A DNA stretch of 64,000 bases from an uncultured Alphaproteobacteria bacterium (GTDB lineage Bacteria; Pseudomonadota; Alphaproteobacteria; HIMB59; GCA-002718135). Below, piece by piece: positions 18,190 through 27,774 of this stretch; position 1 is the first letter of the stretch; each line of letters starts with the position of its first letter. The notes beneath the pieces are model-generated. The model was not told where the DNA came from, ran no database searches, and saw nothing but the letters and a program-made list of their open reading frames with translations. Location of the stretch: NCBI GenBank assembly GCA_902607435.1, contig CACLJX010000009.1:1-64000 (forward strand). Direction: 5' to 3'. The translations under genes and the position numbers were made by a program.

Positions 18190-18624
18190 TTCTTTTTCTA
18201 TTAATGTTTCATTTTTTAAATCATTTATTATTTTTTTTTCTATTTCAATTATTTTTATAGTTTTGCCTTTTCCTATTCCTGGACAAAAATTTATAATTTC
18301 TTTATTCCATTTTTTGGGATTCATATTTTCTTTCCAAAAAGGCCAGGATCTGCAAGCTATTGGTCTTGCTTTATAAACAGAGCATTTTGTTCCTTTTAGA
18401 AATTGACAATTTCCATTCATATTTATTTCTTTTAAATGTAGATAACCGTCTGTTCTTTCGCAGTATTTTTTTTTAAATTGTAAAGTTGATATAGAAAAAT
18501 ATTTACTTAATTCTTTTATATCTTTACTACTAAGATAAACGAAACCATAAGTTCCTCTTGAAACACAACAATTACTAGAACCTTGACATTCAAATTTAAT
18601 TTCTTTTATATAATTTGTATTCAT
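18178..18624 (-). CDS. YkgJ-family cysteine-cluster protein
   Basis: A 148-residue protein of the YkgJ/UPF0153 family, predicted to bind a metal or Fe-S cluster through clustered cysteines. Visible ligands are CQGSSNCC at about 13-20, CQFLKGTKCSVYKARPIACRSW split over 73-94, and a further Cys in NFCPGIG. The spacing CxxYxxRPxxCRxWPF is the family signature. Function in vivo is not established. It starts three bases after the recG stop, so it is the second gene of a recG operon. Confidence 0.85.
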   Translation of the reverse strand: MNTNYIKEIKFECQGSSNCCVSRGTYGFVYLSSKDIKELSKYFSISTLQFKKKYCERTDGYLHLKEINMNGNCQFLKGTKCSVYKARPIACRSWPFWKENMNPKKWNKEIINFCPGIGKGKTIKIIEIEKKIINDLKNETLIEKERQI

Positions 18625-18627
18625 TAT

Positions 18628-20712
18628 TTATCCAGCAAGTAATGTTTTTATTGCTACATCTTTTTCAAATAAATGTAATAAATTTCTTAAACGTAAACCA
18701 TTTTCATTTTCAAGTTTAGGATCGTTATTTGATATAAATTCTACTGTTTTTCTAGCATCTTCAAGTAATTCTTTGTCAAAAGCTAAATCAGCAATCAAAA
18801 ATGACGGTTGACCACTTTGTTTTTTACCAATTCTATCTCCTTCACCTCTTAATAAAGAATCATGTTCTGCAATTTCAAAACCATCGTTAGTTTCTTTCAT
18901 TTTTGCAATTCTTTTCTTAGCTAGTTCTCCTATATTTTCTTTAAATAATAATATGCAATTTGCTGGCATATTATTTCTTCCAATTCGTCCACGAATTTGA
19001 TGCAAAGAACTAAGACCAAATCTTTCAGCATTTTCTATTATCATAGTAGTAGCTAAAGGCACATCAACTCCAACCTCTATAACAGTTGTTGCAACTAAAA
19101 TTGAGTAATCTTCATTCTGAAACTTTTTCATCACATTTTCTTTTTCTTTTTCTTTTAACTGCCCGTGTATTAATAAAACTTTTCCTTTAAATTTTCTATT
19201 AAGAGATTCAAATCTTTTAGTTGCTGCTTGCAAATCTAATTCTTCTGATTCTTCAACTAGAGAACATACCCAATAAATTTTTTCATTAGTTTCAATTTTA
19301 TTCGTTAAACGATTAATTAAATCATTAACTTTTGAAATTGGTATTGATTTTGTATTTATAGGTATTCTGCCTTCAGGTTTTTCAGTTAGACGACTTTGAT
19401 CAATGTTTCCATAAGCAGCTAGAGCAAGAGTTCTTGGAATAGGTGTTCCAGACATAGTAAGTACATTTGGCTTTTTACCCTTATTTGTGAGAGATAAGCG
19501 TTGAAATACACCAAAGCGATGAGATTCATCACAAACCACCAATCCAATAGAATGATAACTCACATCATCTTGTATTAGAGCATGTGTACCAATAATAATT
19601 TGAGCTTCACCAGTTTTAATTAAACTTAATTTTTCTAATCTTGAGTTGCCTGTATCCTTACCTGTTAGTAGTAATATATTGATATTTAAAGGTTTTAAGA
19701 TTGTAGAAAGATTGTTAAAATGTTGTTGAGCTAATATACTAGTTGGTGCCATTAAAACACCTTGGTAACTACTATCGATAGCATGAATTAAAGACAGTAA
19801 AGCTATTACTGTCTTCCCAGAGCCAGTATCTCCTTGTAGAAGTCTGATCATTTGATGTGGCGAGGTTAAATCTTCAAATATTTCTTTCCATGCTTTTTTT
19901 TGTGATTGAGTTAATTTAAAAGGTAAATTGTTAATACATTTAAAAACTAAATTTAGATTTTGATTAAATTTTATACCTTTTGTTTTTTGATTATAATTAC
20001 GAATAATAGCTATAGCTAATTGATGGGCTAATAATTCATCATAAGCTAAACGCTTTCTATAAATATTTGATTCCATTAAATCGTCTTTTGAAGTTGGTTG
20101 ATGTGATTTTAAGAGACTATTTTTCCAATCATTAAAAAAATATTTATTTATTATCTTTTCATCTATCCATTCTTCTAAATCAGGTATTTTTTGTAAAATT
20201 TTATCTATTGTTTTAATATAAATATTATGAGTTAATCCAGCAGTCAAACTGTAAACAGGCTCTATATTTTTTAATGTATTTAGTTTATCAATTTCAACTA
20301 TATGGCTTGGATGAGTTATTTGGTAAGTATTTTTAAAATATTCTAATTTTCCACTAATAAAACGGGATTCACCTTCAGGCAACACTGTTTTTATATAAGG
20401 CTGGCGTGCATAAAAAAAAACCAATGTGACAGGAGTATCTCCGCACAAACAACTTATTTTATAAGGAGCTTTACTACTAAAGTAAGAAGGTTTATGTTTA
20501 ATAACATCAACCTTGAATGTAATTAAAGAATTTATTTCAGCTTCTATAATATTATTGATGAATTTACGTTTGATAATATTATATGGTAAATGCCAAAGTA
20601 GATGAACTAATCTTGGTCCGACTAACCTTTGAAATAGAACATCTAATTTTGGTCCAATTCCAGACAATGAAAGAATTGGAGAAAATAAAGGATTAATTTT
20701 ATTAGAGCGCAT
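18628..20712 (-). CDS. recG: ATP-dependent DNA helicase RecG
   Basis: Branch-migrating helicase that remodels stalled forks and Holliday junctions, 694 residues. The wedge/OB domain is N-terminal (IGPKLDVLFQRLVGPRLVHLLWHLP near residue 19). Then come Walker A GDTGSGKTV near 294, a DESH box in VVCDESHRFGVFQR, TMSGTPIPRTLALA, and helicase motif VI HQIRGRIGRN near 580. Length is normal. It is divergent from sdhE-mfd across 55 bases, the classic alphaproteobacterial recG/sdhE/mfd arrangement. Confidence 0.96.
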   Translation of the reverse strand: MRSNKINPLFSPILSLSGIGPKLDVLFQRLVGPRLVHLLWHLPYNIIKRKFINNIIEAEINSLITFKVDVIKHKPSYFSSKAPYKISCLCGDTPVTLVFFYARQPYIKTVLPEGESRFISGKLEYFKNTYQITHPSHIVEIDKLNTLKNIEPVYSLTAGLTHNIYIKTIDKILQKIPDLEEWIDEKIINKYFFNDWKNSLLKSHQPTSKDDLMESNIYRKRLAYDELLAHQLAIAIIRNYNQKTKGIKFNQNLNLVFKCINNLPFKLTQSQKKAWKEIFEDLTSPHQMIRLLQGDTGSGKTVIALLSLIHAIDSSYQGVLMAPTSILAQQHFNNLSTILKPLNINILLLTGKDTGNSRLEKLSLIKTGEAQIIIGTHALIQDDVSYHSIGLVVCDESHRFGVFQRLSLTNKGKKPNVLTMSGTPIPRTLALAAYGNIDQSRLTEKPEGRIPINTKSIPISKVNDLINRLTNKIETNEKIYWVCSLVEESEELDLQAATKRFESLNRKFKGKVLLIHGQLKEKEKENVMKKFQNEDYSILVATTVIEVGVDVPLATTMIIENAERFGLSSLHQIRGRIGRNNMPANCILLFKENIGELAKKRIAKMKETNDGFEIAEHDSLLRGEGDRIGKKQSGQPSFLIADLAFDKELLEDARKTVEFISNNDPKLENENGLRLRNLLHLFEKDVAIKTLLAG

Positions 20713-20767
20713 TATGTATATTTTGTTATCTTACACTTCATACTACAAATAATAAACTACCATAATT

Positions 20768-21013
20768 ATGAAAAATATTAATAATATAAAAAAGAAAATT
20801 ATCTACAGATGCTTATATAGTGGCATCAAAGAAACAGATTTACTTTATCAAAAAACAATAATTAAAAATATTGATTCTCTTACTTTTGAAGAATTACAGG
20901 TCTTACTTAATTTATTTACAAAATTATCTGATCTTGAAATTTATTTTATTCTCACAAGGAAAAAAAATCCTCACAAAAAATATAAGATATTATTTAATAA
21001 ATTACTTAAATGA
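20768..21013 (+). CDS. sdhE: Succinate dehydrogenase assembly factor SdhE (FAD assembly factor)
   Basis: An 81-residue helical protein of the SdhE/CptB/DUF339 family, which promotes covalent FAD attachment to SdhA. The motif region reads YRCLYSGIKETDLLYQK at about 13-29, followed by LTFEELQVLLNLF. The conserved RGxxE of the family appears as SGIKE, so Gly and Glu are kept and Arg is Ser. Placement between recG and mfd matches the usual alphaproteobacterial position. It overlaps the mfd start by four bases. Confidence 0.85.
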   Translation: MKNINNIKKKIIYRCLYSGIKETDLLYQKTIIKNIDSLTFEELQVLLNLFTKLSDLEIYFILTRKKNPHKKYKILFNKLLK

Positions 21014-24000
21014 AAAGTGTTAATTTAGTAGGATCGGTCATTAAAGGATGTGAATATTATTATATAGCTGACAATTTGCACAAAGAAGACCAAGCAATTT
21101 TGTATGTAGGAAGAGATGATAGAGAAATATACAACATTAAGGAAAAAATAAAATGGTTAGTTCCTTATGTAGACATTTACATATACAGATCTTGGGATCA
21201 AATACCTTATGATAAAGTATCTCCATCAAAAGAAATACAAGCAGAGAGAATTAATACTCTTTATTGCCTAAAGAAAATAAAAAACAAAGTTATAGTTTTA
21301 ACATCTATTAATGCTTTAATTCAAAAAACAGTAAATCAAGATTTTTTATCAAAAAATTTTATAAATATTACTATTGGTCAAGAAATTATATTTGATAATT
21401 TAATTAAACAATTGCTGTTACTTGGTTATAACCGCACATCTATAGTAAGAGAAAAATCAGATTTTTCAATAAGAGGTTCTATTATTGATATTTTTATTAT
21501 AGAAAGAAATAATCCCATACGTATAGATTTCTTTGGGAATAAAATTGTATCAATACATGAATTTGATTCATTTTCTCAAAGACGTTCAAAAAAATTTGTA
21601 GATAATAATATCATTATTAATTCTTCTTCTGAGATTCTATTAAATGACATAACAATAGATAATTTCAAAAATAAATTTAGAAAAATATTTCCTGAATTTA
21701 GAAGAAGCGATGTGTATCAATCTGTTGGTGATGGTATTTTTTGTTATGGTTTAGAGCAAATGTTGCCTTTATTTCATAAATCACTTAGCAATTTGTTTGA
21801 TTATTGTAAGGGATTCAATGTAATTTTAAACAGCAATTTTCAGGATCTTGTTGATTCTCGTATTGAAAATATAAATGATTTTTATAGTGCACGTATAGAT
21901 TCTGGTGACAAATTTAATTTAACACCATCTAATCTATACCTAACAAATAAAGAATTAATTAATTCAATTAAAGCTTGCAAAGTTTATCAATTACATGACT
22001 TTCACTTACCAAAAAATTATAATTTTAGTATAAAAAAATTACCTAATTTATCTTCTATTAAAAAAAAAATTGATTTTAATTTTATTCAAAAATTTTTTGA
22101 TATTAACTCACCGAATAAAATAATAATAATTTGTGCCAGATCTTATGGTTCTTTAGAACAAATAAAATATATATTTAATGAAAATTTATCAATTTCTATT
22201 GCTCAAATTAACAACTTTAATGAAGTAAATAATGATAATTCAATATATATAACTGTTCTTAAAATTGAAGAAGCTTCGCAATTAAATCAATATATATTTA
22301 TTAACGAAAAAACATTATTTGGTTATAATTTTTCGGTTCAAAAAAAAATATCAAAACAAAAAGAAATTTTTTTTGAAGAAATAAATAAATTATCTAAAAA
22401 TAGTATTCTTGTACATTCAGAATACGGATTATGTAGATTTCAAGATATAAGAAAGTTAGAAATTAATTCTTCACTACATGAATGTATAGTTTTAGAATTT
22501 GATGAAAAACAAATACTTTATTTACCAATAGAAAATCTTAATTATATTACAAAATATAAAGATGAAGAAGATAAATTTATTAAACTTGATAAAATGGGAA
22601 GTATCCATTGGCAACATCGAAAAGCAAAAGCCAAAGATAGAATTAAAGATATAGCAAAACAATTAATTGAAGTTGCAGCAAAACGTTTAACTATAAATTC
22701 ATTTCCTGTTAATTTTAATCAAGTAACATATGACCAATTTTCTAGTTCATTTCCCTACATTGAAACAGAAGATCAACTAAAAGCTTGTGAAGATGTAAAA
22801 TCAGATTTGTTAAAAAAAGTACCATCTGATAGATTAATTATAGGTGATGTGGCTGCCGGAAAGACTGAATTGATCCTACGTGCTACTTTTTTAGTAGCAA
22901 AATCTTCCTTACAGGCAGTAGTATTGGTTCCAACGACTATTTTATCAAGACAACATTATAATAATTTTGCACAACGTTTAACGCCTTTTGGAATAAAAGT
23001 AGGGGAATTATCGCGTTTTGTGTCAATTAAAGAAAGAAATAAAACCATCTCTTTGCTAAAAAATGGTCTATTAGATATTCTTATTGGAACTCATGCTATC
23101 TTAAACGATAAAATTGTATTTAAAAAATTAGGACTTATATGTTTAGATGAGGAGCAGCGTTTTGGTACTTTACAAAAAGAAAAATTAAAAAAAATATGGC
23201 CCCAAGCTCATATAATTAGTACTACAGCTACCCCAATACCTAAAACTTTATCTTCTTCTTTATCTGGTATTAAAGATTTTAGTCTTATACTTACACTGCC
23301 TTTCGAAAGACTTAGTGTTAGAACTTTTGTAACAACTTTTGATGTAATAACTATTTCAGAAGCAATTCGTAGGGAAGTTATTGGCCGTAAAATGGGTGTA
23401 TTTTTTGTAACTCCAAAAATTAAAGATATTCCTTTTCTTGAAAATTTTTTACAAGAATATTTGCCAGAGATTTCTTATGTAGTTGTTCATGGGCAATTAA
23501 AATCACAATTATTAGAAGAAAGAATAACTAAATTTTATGATAAAAAAGTTAATCTTCTTCTTAGTACAAATATTATAGAATCAGGATTAGATCTTCCTCA
23601 TGTCAATACTATTATAATTAATCGTGCAAATATGTTTAGTCTAAGTAGTTTATATCAATGCAAAGGGAGGGTAGGTCGAGGTGAGAAGCGGGGGTATGCT
23701 TATTTAATATATAAAGAAGGAGAATTAACTGAGAGTGGAAGAAAAAGACTGGAAATTATTAATTCATTTGATCAATTGGGAAGTGGTTTTAATATAGCAT
23801 CTGCAGATCTTAATATGAGAGGTCCAGGATCATTAATATCAACAGAACAATCAGGATTTATTAAAGAAGTTGGCACTGAATTATATCATTTAATGCTTGA
23901 AGAGGAGATCGAAGAATTAAAATATAATGAATTTAAAATTAAATCATCAAAAAAAATATTTTCATTTAATCCTATAATTAAAATACCTGAAAAAATATTT

Positions 24001-24402
24001 ATTCCGGATGAATTCATCTCAGATTTAGATTTAAGAATTTCTATATATAAAAGAATTTCAGCTATTACTAATGAAGAAGAAAAAAATGTATTGATAGTTG
24101 AATTATTAGACCGTTTTGGTAAATTCCCTAATGAGTTAAACAACTTATTTAAATTAATTGAAATAAAATTGTTGTGTTTTAAATATAATATCGAGCAAAT
24201 TGAGTTTGGGAAAAAAGGAATACTTATTACTTATTATAAAAATAAACCCTCAAATTCTGAAAAACTTTTAAAAATAGCTCTTTCATCTAATAATTCTCAA
24301 ATAAAAATTCGAACTGATCAAAAGGTTTTTTATGATTTTGACGGAGAACTAAACGAAGATAGATTTGAATTAATCAAAAAAATAATAAATTATATATCTT
24401 AG
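21010..24402 (+). CDS. mfd: Transcription-repair coupling factor Mfd
   Basis: A 1130-residue translocase that releases RNA polymerase stalled at damage and recruits UvrA. Domains in order are a UvrB-like N-terminal module (SWDQIPYDKVSPSKEIQAER near 60), an RNA polymerase-interacting domain (LVHSEYGLCRFQDIRKLE near 470), and the RecG-like translocase. In the translocase, Walker A reads GDVAAGKTE near 615 instead of the usual GDVGFGKTE, then LDEEQRFG and QCKGRVGRGEKRGYAYL. The C-terminal D7 domain is present. Length is normal. Start overlaps sdhE by four bases. Confidence 0.95.
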   Translation: MKSVNLVGSVIKGCEYYYIADNLHKEDQAILYVGRDDREIYNIKEKIKWLVPYVDIYIYRSWDQIPYDKVSPSKEIQAERINTLYCLKKIKNKVIVLTSINALIQKTVNQDFLSKNFINITIGQEIIFDNLIKQLLLLGYNRTSIVREKSDFSIRGSIIDIFIIERNNPIRIDFFGNKIVSIHEFDSFSQRRSKKFVDNNIIINSSSEILLNDITIDNFKNKFRKIFPEFRRSDVYQSVGDGIFCYGLEQMLPLFHKSLSNLFDYCKGFNVILNSNFQDLVDSRIENINDFYSARIDSGDKFNLTPSNLYLTNKELINSIKACKVYQLHDFHLPKNYNFSIKKLPNLSSIKKKIDFNFIQKFFDINSPNKIIIICARSYGSLEQIKYIFNENLSISIAQINNFNEVNNDNSIYITVLKIEEASQLNQYIFINEKTLFGYNFSVQKKISKQKEIFFEEINKLSKNSILVHSEYGLCRFQDIRKLEINSSLHECIVLEFDEKQILYLPIENLNYITKYKDEEDKFIKLDKMGSIHWQHRKAKAKDRIKDIAKQLIEVAAKRLTINSFPVNFNQVTYDQFSSSFPYIETEDQLKACEDVKSDLLKKVPSDRLIIGDVAAGKTELILRATFLVAKSSLQAVVLVPTTILSRQHYNNFAQRLTPFGIKVGELSRFVSIKERNKTISLLKNGLLDILIGTHAILNDKIVFKKLGLICLDEEQRFGTLQKEKLKKIWPQAHIISTTATPIPKTLSSSLSGIKDFSLILTLPFERLSVRTFVTTFDVITISEAIRREVIGRKMGVFFVTPKIKDIPFLENFLQEYLPEISYVVVHGQLKSQLLEERITKFYDKKVNLLLSTNIIESGLDLPHVNTIIINRANMFSLSSLYQCKGRVGRGEKRGYAYLIYKEGELTESGRKRLEIINSFDQLGSGFNIASADLNMRGPGSLISTEQSGFIKEVGTELYHLMLEEEIEELKYNEFKIKSSKKIFSFNPIIKIPEKIFIPDEFISDLDLRISIYKRISAITNEEEKNVLIVELLDRFGKFPNELNNLFKLIEIKLLCFKYNIEQIEFGKKGILITYYKNKPSNSEKLLKIALSSNNSQIKIRTDQKVFYDFDGELNEDRFELIKKIINYIS

Positions 24403-24412
24403 TACAATATTT

Positions 24413-24504
24413 TGGCGGAGCGAGTAGGATTCGAACCCACGAGAGTATTGCTACTCTGACGGTTTTCAAGACCGTTGCATTCAACCAGACTCTGCCATCG
24501 CTCC
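24413..24504 (-). tRNA. tRNA-Ser (anticodon TGA)
   Basis: A 92-base class II tRNA on the minus strand. The acceptor GGAGCGA pairs TCGCTCC, the anticodon arm CGGTC-TTGAAAA-CCG has anticodon TGA, and a long variable arm (AGAGTAGCAATACTCT) is typical of serine tRNAs. A T arm with GGTTCGAATCC and an encoded CCA complete it. It lies ten bases after the mfd stop, facing it. Confidence 0.96.
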
Positions 24505-24520
24505 ATTTATGTGTAATAAT

Positions 24521-24549
24521 TCATTACATTTAGGTATTATATTTGTCAA
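24521..24549 (-). promoter_or_regulatory. Candidate promoter of tRNA-Ser
   Basis: On the minus strand a perfect -35 box TTGACA (24549-24544) lies 17 bases from a poor -10 TAATGA (24526-24521). The implied start near 24514 is about ten bases before the mature tRNA, which is the right place. The weak -10 lowers confidence. Confidence 0.4.
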
Positions 24550-24613
24550 AATATATAAAAAATAAATTTAATTGTTTCCAAAATATTGTTAGTTTTGATA
24601 TTCCTTATTTATT

Positions 24614-25657
24614 GTGAATTATTTAGCTAATATCTCTTTTCTATTTTTCGTTTTTTTTTCAATAAATTTATATTCATCAGAGTGTCAAAAGCCAAAAATG
24701 CCAACAGATCAAGAATGGGAAAAATGGCTAGAGCAAATTAAAATAGAAGCCTATGAAATGAATATTACAAAAAAAACAATTGAAAGTGAGCTCTTAAATA
24801 TAACACCGCAAAGTAAAATCATAATGAGAGATAGATGTCAGCCTGAATCAACGATAACTTTAAAAGAATATTTGTATTATAGAATTGATAAAGCAAGAAT
24901 AATAGCGGGTAAAAGAATGATGAAAAAATATAATAATGAATTAGATGTTATTGGTAAGTATTTTGGTATTCAACCTAGATTTATTGTTGCAGTTTTAGGT
25001 ATGGAAAGTTTTTATGGAAAGAATCAAGGGAAAATTAAAACAATGGAAGCCATAACTACTTTAGCATTTGATAGAAGACGGAGTGATTTTTACAAAAAAC
25101 AATTATTTGCAGCATTAAAAATGATTGATCAAGGATTAGTCTCTTCTGAAAAACTCATTGGTTCTTGGGGTGGAGCAATCGGAATGACACAAATGATTCC
25201 TACAACTTTTATAGAATCTGGTTATGACTGGGATGGAGGTGGTGTAGATATTTGGAATAGTTACGCTGATGCTTTTGCTAGTATAGCTAATTATTTAACT
25301 TCAATCGATAAAAACCCTTGGTCTTCAAATATATCTTGGGGTCAAGAAGTAAAGGCACCTAAAAATTTAGTTAACATTTATGATTCGCTAAAACAAATTA
25401 AGCCTAAAGGCTGTGGCGCTGTAAAAGCTCAATCAATAGAAAAAGACCTCTCTGAATGGCAAAATCTTGGCTTTAAGGACATTAATGGAGATGATTTAGC
25501 AAATACAAAAGATATTAAAGCTAGGTTAGTTGTGCCTGACGGGTTAAATGGAAGAATATTTTTAGTATATTCAAATTATAAGAATATCCTATACTACAAC
25601 TGTAGTTCTTATTACGCTATTTCTATTGCTATGTTATCTGATGAAATTATTAATTAA
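24614..25657 (+). CDS. Lytic murein transglycosylase, MltB/SLT_2 family
   Basis: A 347-residue cell-wall enzyme that cleaves glycan strands to 1,6-anhydro products. It has a signal peptide ending near residue 23 (FSINLYSSEC). The transglycosylase core has the catalytic Glu in VLGMESFYGKNQG near 132, AITTLAFDRRRSDFYKKQL near 146, and WGGAIGMTQMIPTTF near 189, all diagnostic of MltB-type proteins. Cys24 could also be a lipidation site, but the lipobox is poor. The start is a GTG at 24614. Its end overlaps the rlpA-like gene by 17 bases. Confidence 0.9.
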   Translation: MNYLANISFLFFVFFSINLYSSECQKPKMPTDQEWEKWLEQIKIEAYEMNITKKTIESELLNITPQSKIIMRDRCQPESTITLKEYLYYRIDKARIIAGKRMMKKYNNELDVIGKYFGIQPRFIVAVLGMESFYGKNQGKIKTMEAITTLAFDRRRSDFYKKQLFAALKMIDQGLVSSEKLIGSWGGAIGMTQMIPTTFIESGYDWDGGGVDIWNSYADAFASIANYLTSIDKNPWSSNISWGQEVKAPKNLVNIYDSLKQIKPKGCGAVKAQSIEKDLSEWQNLGFKDINGDDLANTKDIKARLVVPDGLNGRIFLVYSNYKNILYYNCSSYYAISIAMLSDEIIN

Positions 25658-26609
25658 TATATTTTTTGTTATAACTTTTTTGTATTCTTGTACTTTAAAT
25701 AAAAATAATAAAATTGTTACTACTTTGATTGAAAAAAAAGATAATTTATCTGAAAAAATTGAAAAGAACAAAACAAAAAAAGAAAATATTAAAAAAAACA
25801 AAACAAAAAAAGAAAATATTCAAGATATTAATATAAGAAAATTTAATAATAATATTCCTTTTTATTTAATAGGTGAACCATTCTTTATAGAAGGAGTAGA
25901 ATATACACCTAAAGAAAATTTTAATTACAATGAAAAAGGATTAGCCACATATTATGGTAAAGAATTGCATAATCAAAAAACAGCAAATAATGATTTTAAT
26001 AAAGTTACTGAATTATTAGGTCGGCATAAAACATTACCATTACCTAGTGTTGTAAAATTGACAAATCTTGAAAATGGATTGTCTCTTATAATAAAAATTA
26101 ATGATAGAAACGAAAATAATGCTTCCTTTATTGAAGTGTCTCGAAAAGTAGCTCAACTTTTAAGATTTTATAAATCAGGTTTTGCTCGAGTTCAAGTAGA
26201 GATTATGTCTGATCCAAGTAAACAACTTAAAATTGTAACTGAAGCTATGAATGATCCTAATTTTGATTCTACAATTGATTCATCACCCACTGTAGATGTT
26301 ATAATTAGTGACTTAGGTGAAACAGCAAATAATAATGAGCAGTCCGTTAACAATATTGAACAACCTATAGAATTAGGGTTTGAACAAGTTTCACAAAATG
26401 ATTTATTTGTTAAAATTGATGGATTTGAATCTTATAAAAAAGCACAAAGTATTATTTTATTACTTGAAAAAAATTATAAGACAACAACCCAAAAAGAAGA
26501 CAGCAGTTATTCTTTAATTTTAGGACCATTAAACAACAATGAAGCTAATAAATTGGTTCTATTTTTTATTTCCAAAGGGTATAAGAATGCTAATATTTTG
26601 ATTGAGTAA
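25641..26609 (+). CDS. rlpA: RlpA-like septal ring lipoprotein with SPOR domain
   Basis: A 322-residue predicted lipoprotein (lipobox FLYSC, Cys17). A lysine-rich linker at about 35-62 contains a duplicated ten-residue unit. The double-psi beta-barrel follows at about 95-190 (GLATYYGKELHNQKTANND, RHKTLPLPSVVKLTN, IKINDRN), and a SPOR domain lies near the C terminus (DLFVKIDGFESYKKAQSI). RlpA proteins cleave denuded peptidoglycan at division sites, although the catalytic residues vary. The ATG at 25641 is preferred over a TTG at 25626. It is followed by dacA in the conserved alphaproteobacterial order. Confidence 0.9.
   Translation: MKLLINIFFVITFLYSCTLNKNNKIVTTLIEKKDNLSEKIEKNKTKKENIKKNKTKKENIQDINIRKFNNNIPFYLIGEPFFIEGVEYTPKENFNYNEKGLATYYGKELHNQKTANNDFNKVTELLGRHKTLPLPSVVKLTNLENGLSLIIKINDRNENNASFIEVSRKVAQLLRFYKSGFARVQVEIMSDPSKQLKIVTEAMNDPNFDSTIDSSPTVDVIISDLGETANNNEQSVNNIEQPIELGFEQVSQNDLFVKIDGFESYKKAQSIILLLEKNYKTTTQKEDSSYSLILGPLNNNEANKLVLFFISKGYKNANILIE
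25761..25820 (+). repeat. Tandem 30-base duplication within the rlpA linker
   Basis: Two adjacent 30-base units (25761-25790 and 25791-25820) differ at two positions and are in frame. They encode EKNKTKKENI and KKNKTKKENI. This is a simple in-frame duplication that lengthens the charged linker between the membrane anchor and the barrel domain. Confidence 0.9.
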
Positions 26610-26646
26610 AACATACTAAGGTCATATTTAAAATTATAAGACTATT

Positions 26647-27774
26647 ATGAAATATTTTCTTTTATTATTTTTTATCTTTTTTATTCATAGCTCACTTCTA
26701 GCAATAGATACCAAATCAGAGCAAGCTATCGTATATGATTGGAATACTAATGAGGTTCTTTATGAAAAAAACCCAGATCAAAAAGTTTCACCTGCATCTA
26801 TGACCAAAATTATGACTGTATATGTAGTATTTGATCGTTTAAAAAATACTTCTATTTCAATTGAAGATAAATGTAAGATTTCTGCTAAAGCTTATAAAAT
26901 GGGTGGAAGCAGAATGTTTATTGAAATAGATGAAAAAGTAACAATTAAAGATTTATTACGAGGGATAATCATTCAATCAGGTAATGACGCTTCTATAGCT
27001 ATAGCAGAATGCTTGTCAGGAACTGAAAATGATTTTGTTAAGCTAATGAATTTTTATGCAGATAAAATTGGAATGGAAAATACAAATTTTGTAAATAGTT
27101 CTGGTTGGCCCGAAGAAGATCATTTTTCATCTGTTAGGGATATAGCCATACTTTCTAAAGCAATAATCACAGATTTTCCTGAACTATATACTTTTTTTAG
27201 TGAAAAAAAATTTACTTACAACGGAATCAGGCAGCCAAATAGAAATCAACTTTTATATTCTATACCTGGTACTGATGGGTTAAAAACAGGCTATACAAAA
27301 AAAAGTGGTTGGGGTATCGCAGCCTCTACAATACAAAATGGAAGAAGAATAATAGTTGTAATAAATGGTACAAATAGTAGTCGTTCTCGCCTGAATGAAT
27401 CAACTAATTTAATTAATTGGGCTTTACGTGAAACAAAATTACAAAAAATATTTAAAAAAAATCAAATAATAAAAAATGTTGATGTATGGCTTGGTAATAA
27501 TTCTACAGCTAATTTAATTATTGAAAAAGATATAGTAACAACACTTTCTTTTGATCAAATAAAATTAATAAAAGCAAACATAGAATATCAAAAACCTATG
27601 CCAGCTCCTTTTAATGCCGGAGATGTTGTTGGTAAAATGATTGTAGATATTCCTGGAAAATCAGAGATGATAATTCCTTTAATTGCAGAAAGTGATGTTA
27701 AAAGTATTAATCCTTTTTTTAGAATTTTTGCTGCAGCTAAATATTTAATATTCGGAACAACGTTGGATGAGTAA
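26647..27774 (+). CDS. dacA: D-alanyl-D-alanine carboxypeptidase (PBP5/6, DacA/DacC type)
   Basis: Low-molecular-weight penicillin-binding protein of 375 residues that trims the terminal D-Ala of peptidoglycan stem peptides. A signal peptide ends near residue 19 (SSLLA). The active-site motifs are S51MTK54 in SPASMTKIM, S111GN in QSGNDAS and K213TG in GLKTGYTKKSGWG. A C-terminal PBP5 beta domain and an amphipathic tail for membrane attachment follow. Its end overlaps tmk by eight bases. Confidence 0.95.
   Translation: MKYFLLLFFIFFIHSSLLAIDTKSEQAIVYDWNTNEVLYEKNPDQKVSPASMTKIMTVYVVFDRLKNTSISIEDKCKISAKAYKMGGSRMFIEIDEKVTIKDLLRGIIIQSGNDASIAIAECLSGTENDFVKLMNFYADKIGMENTNFVNSSGWPEEDHFSSVRDIAILSKAIITDFPELYTFFSEKKFTYNGIRQPNRNQLLYSIPGTDGLKTGYTKKSGWGIAASTIQNGRRIIVVINGTNSSRSRLNESTNLINWALRETKLQKIFKKNQIIKNVDVWLGNNSTANLIIEKDIVTTLSFDQIKLIKANIEYQKPMPAPFNAGDVVGKMIVDIPGKSEMIIPLIAESDVKSINPFFRIFAAAKYLIFGTTLDE

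Noticed and set aside
25761-25820. Possible CRISPR-like repeat
   Set aside because: Only two contiguous units with no spacers, in frame within a coding region; it is a coding duplication.
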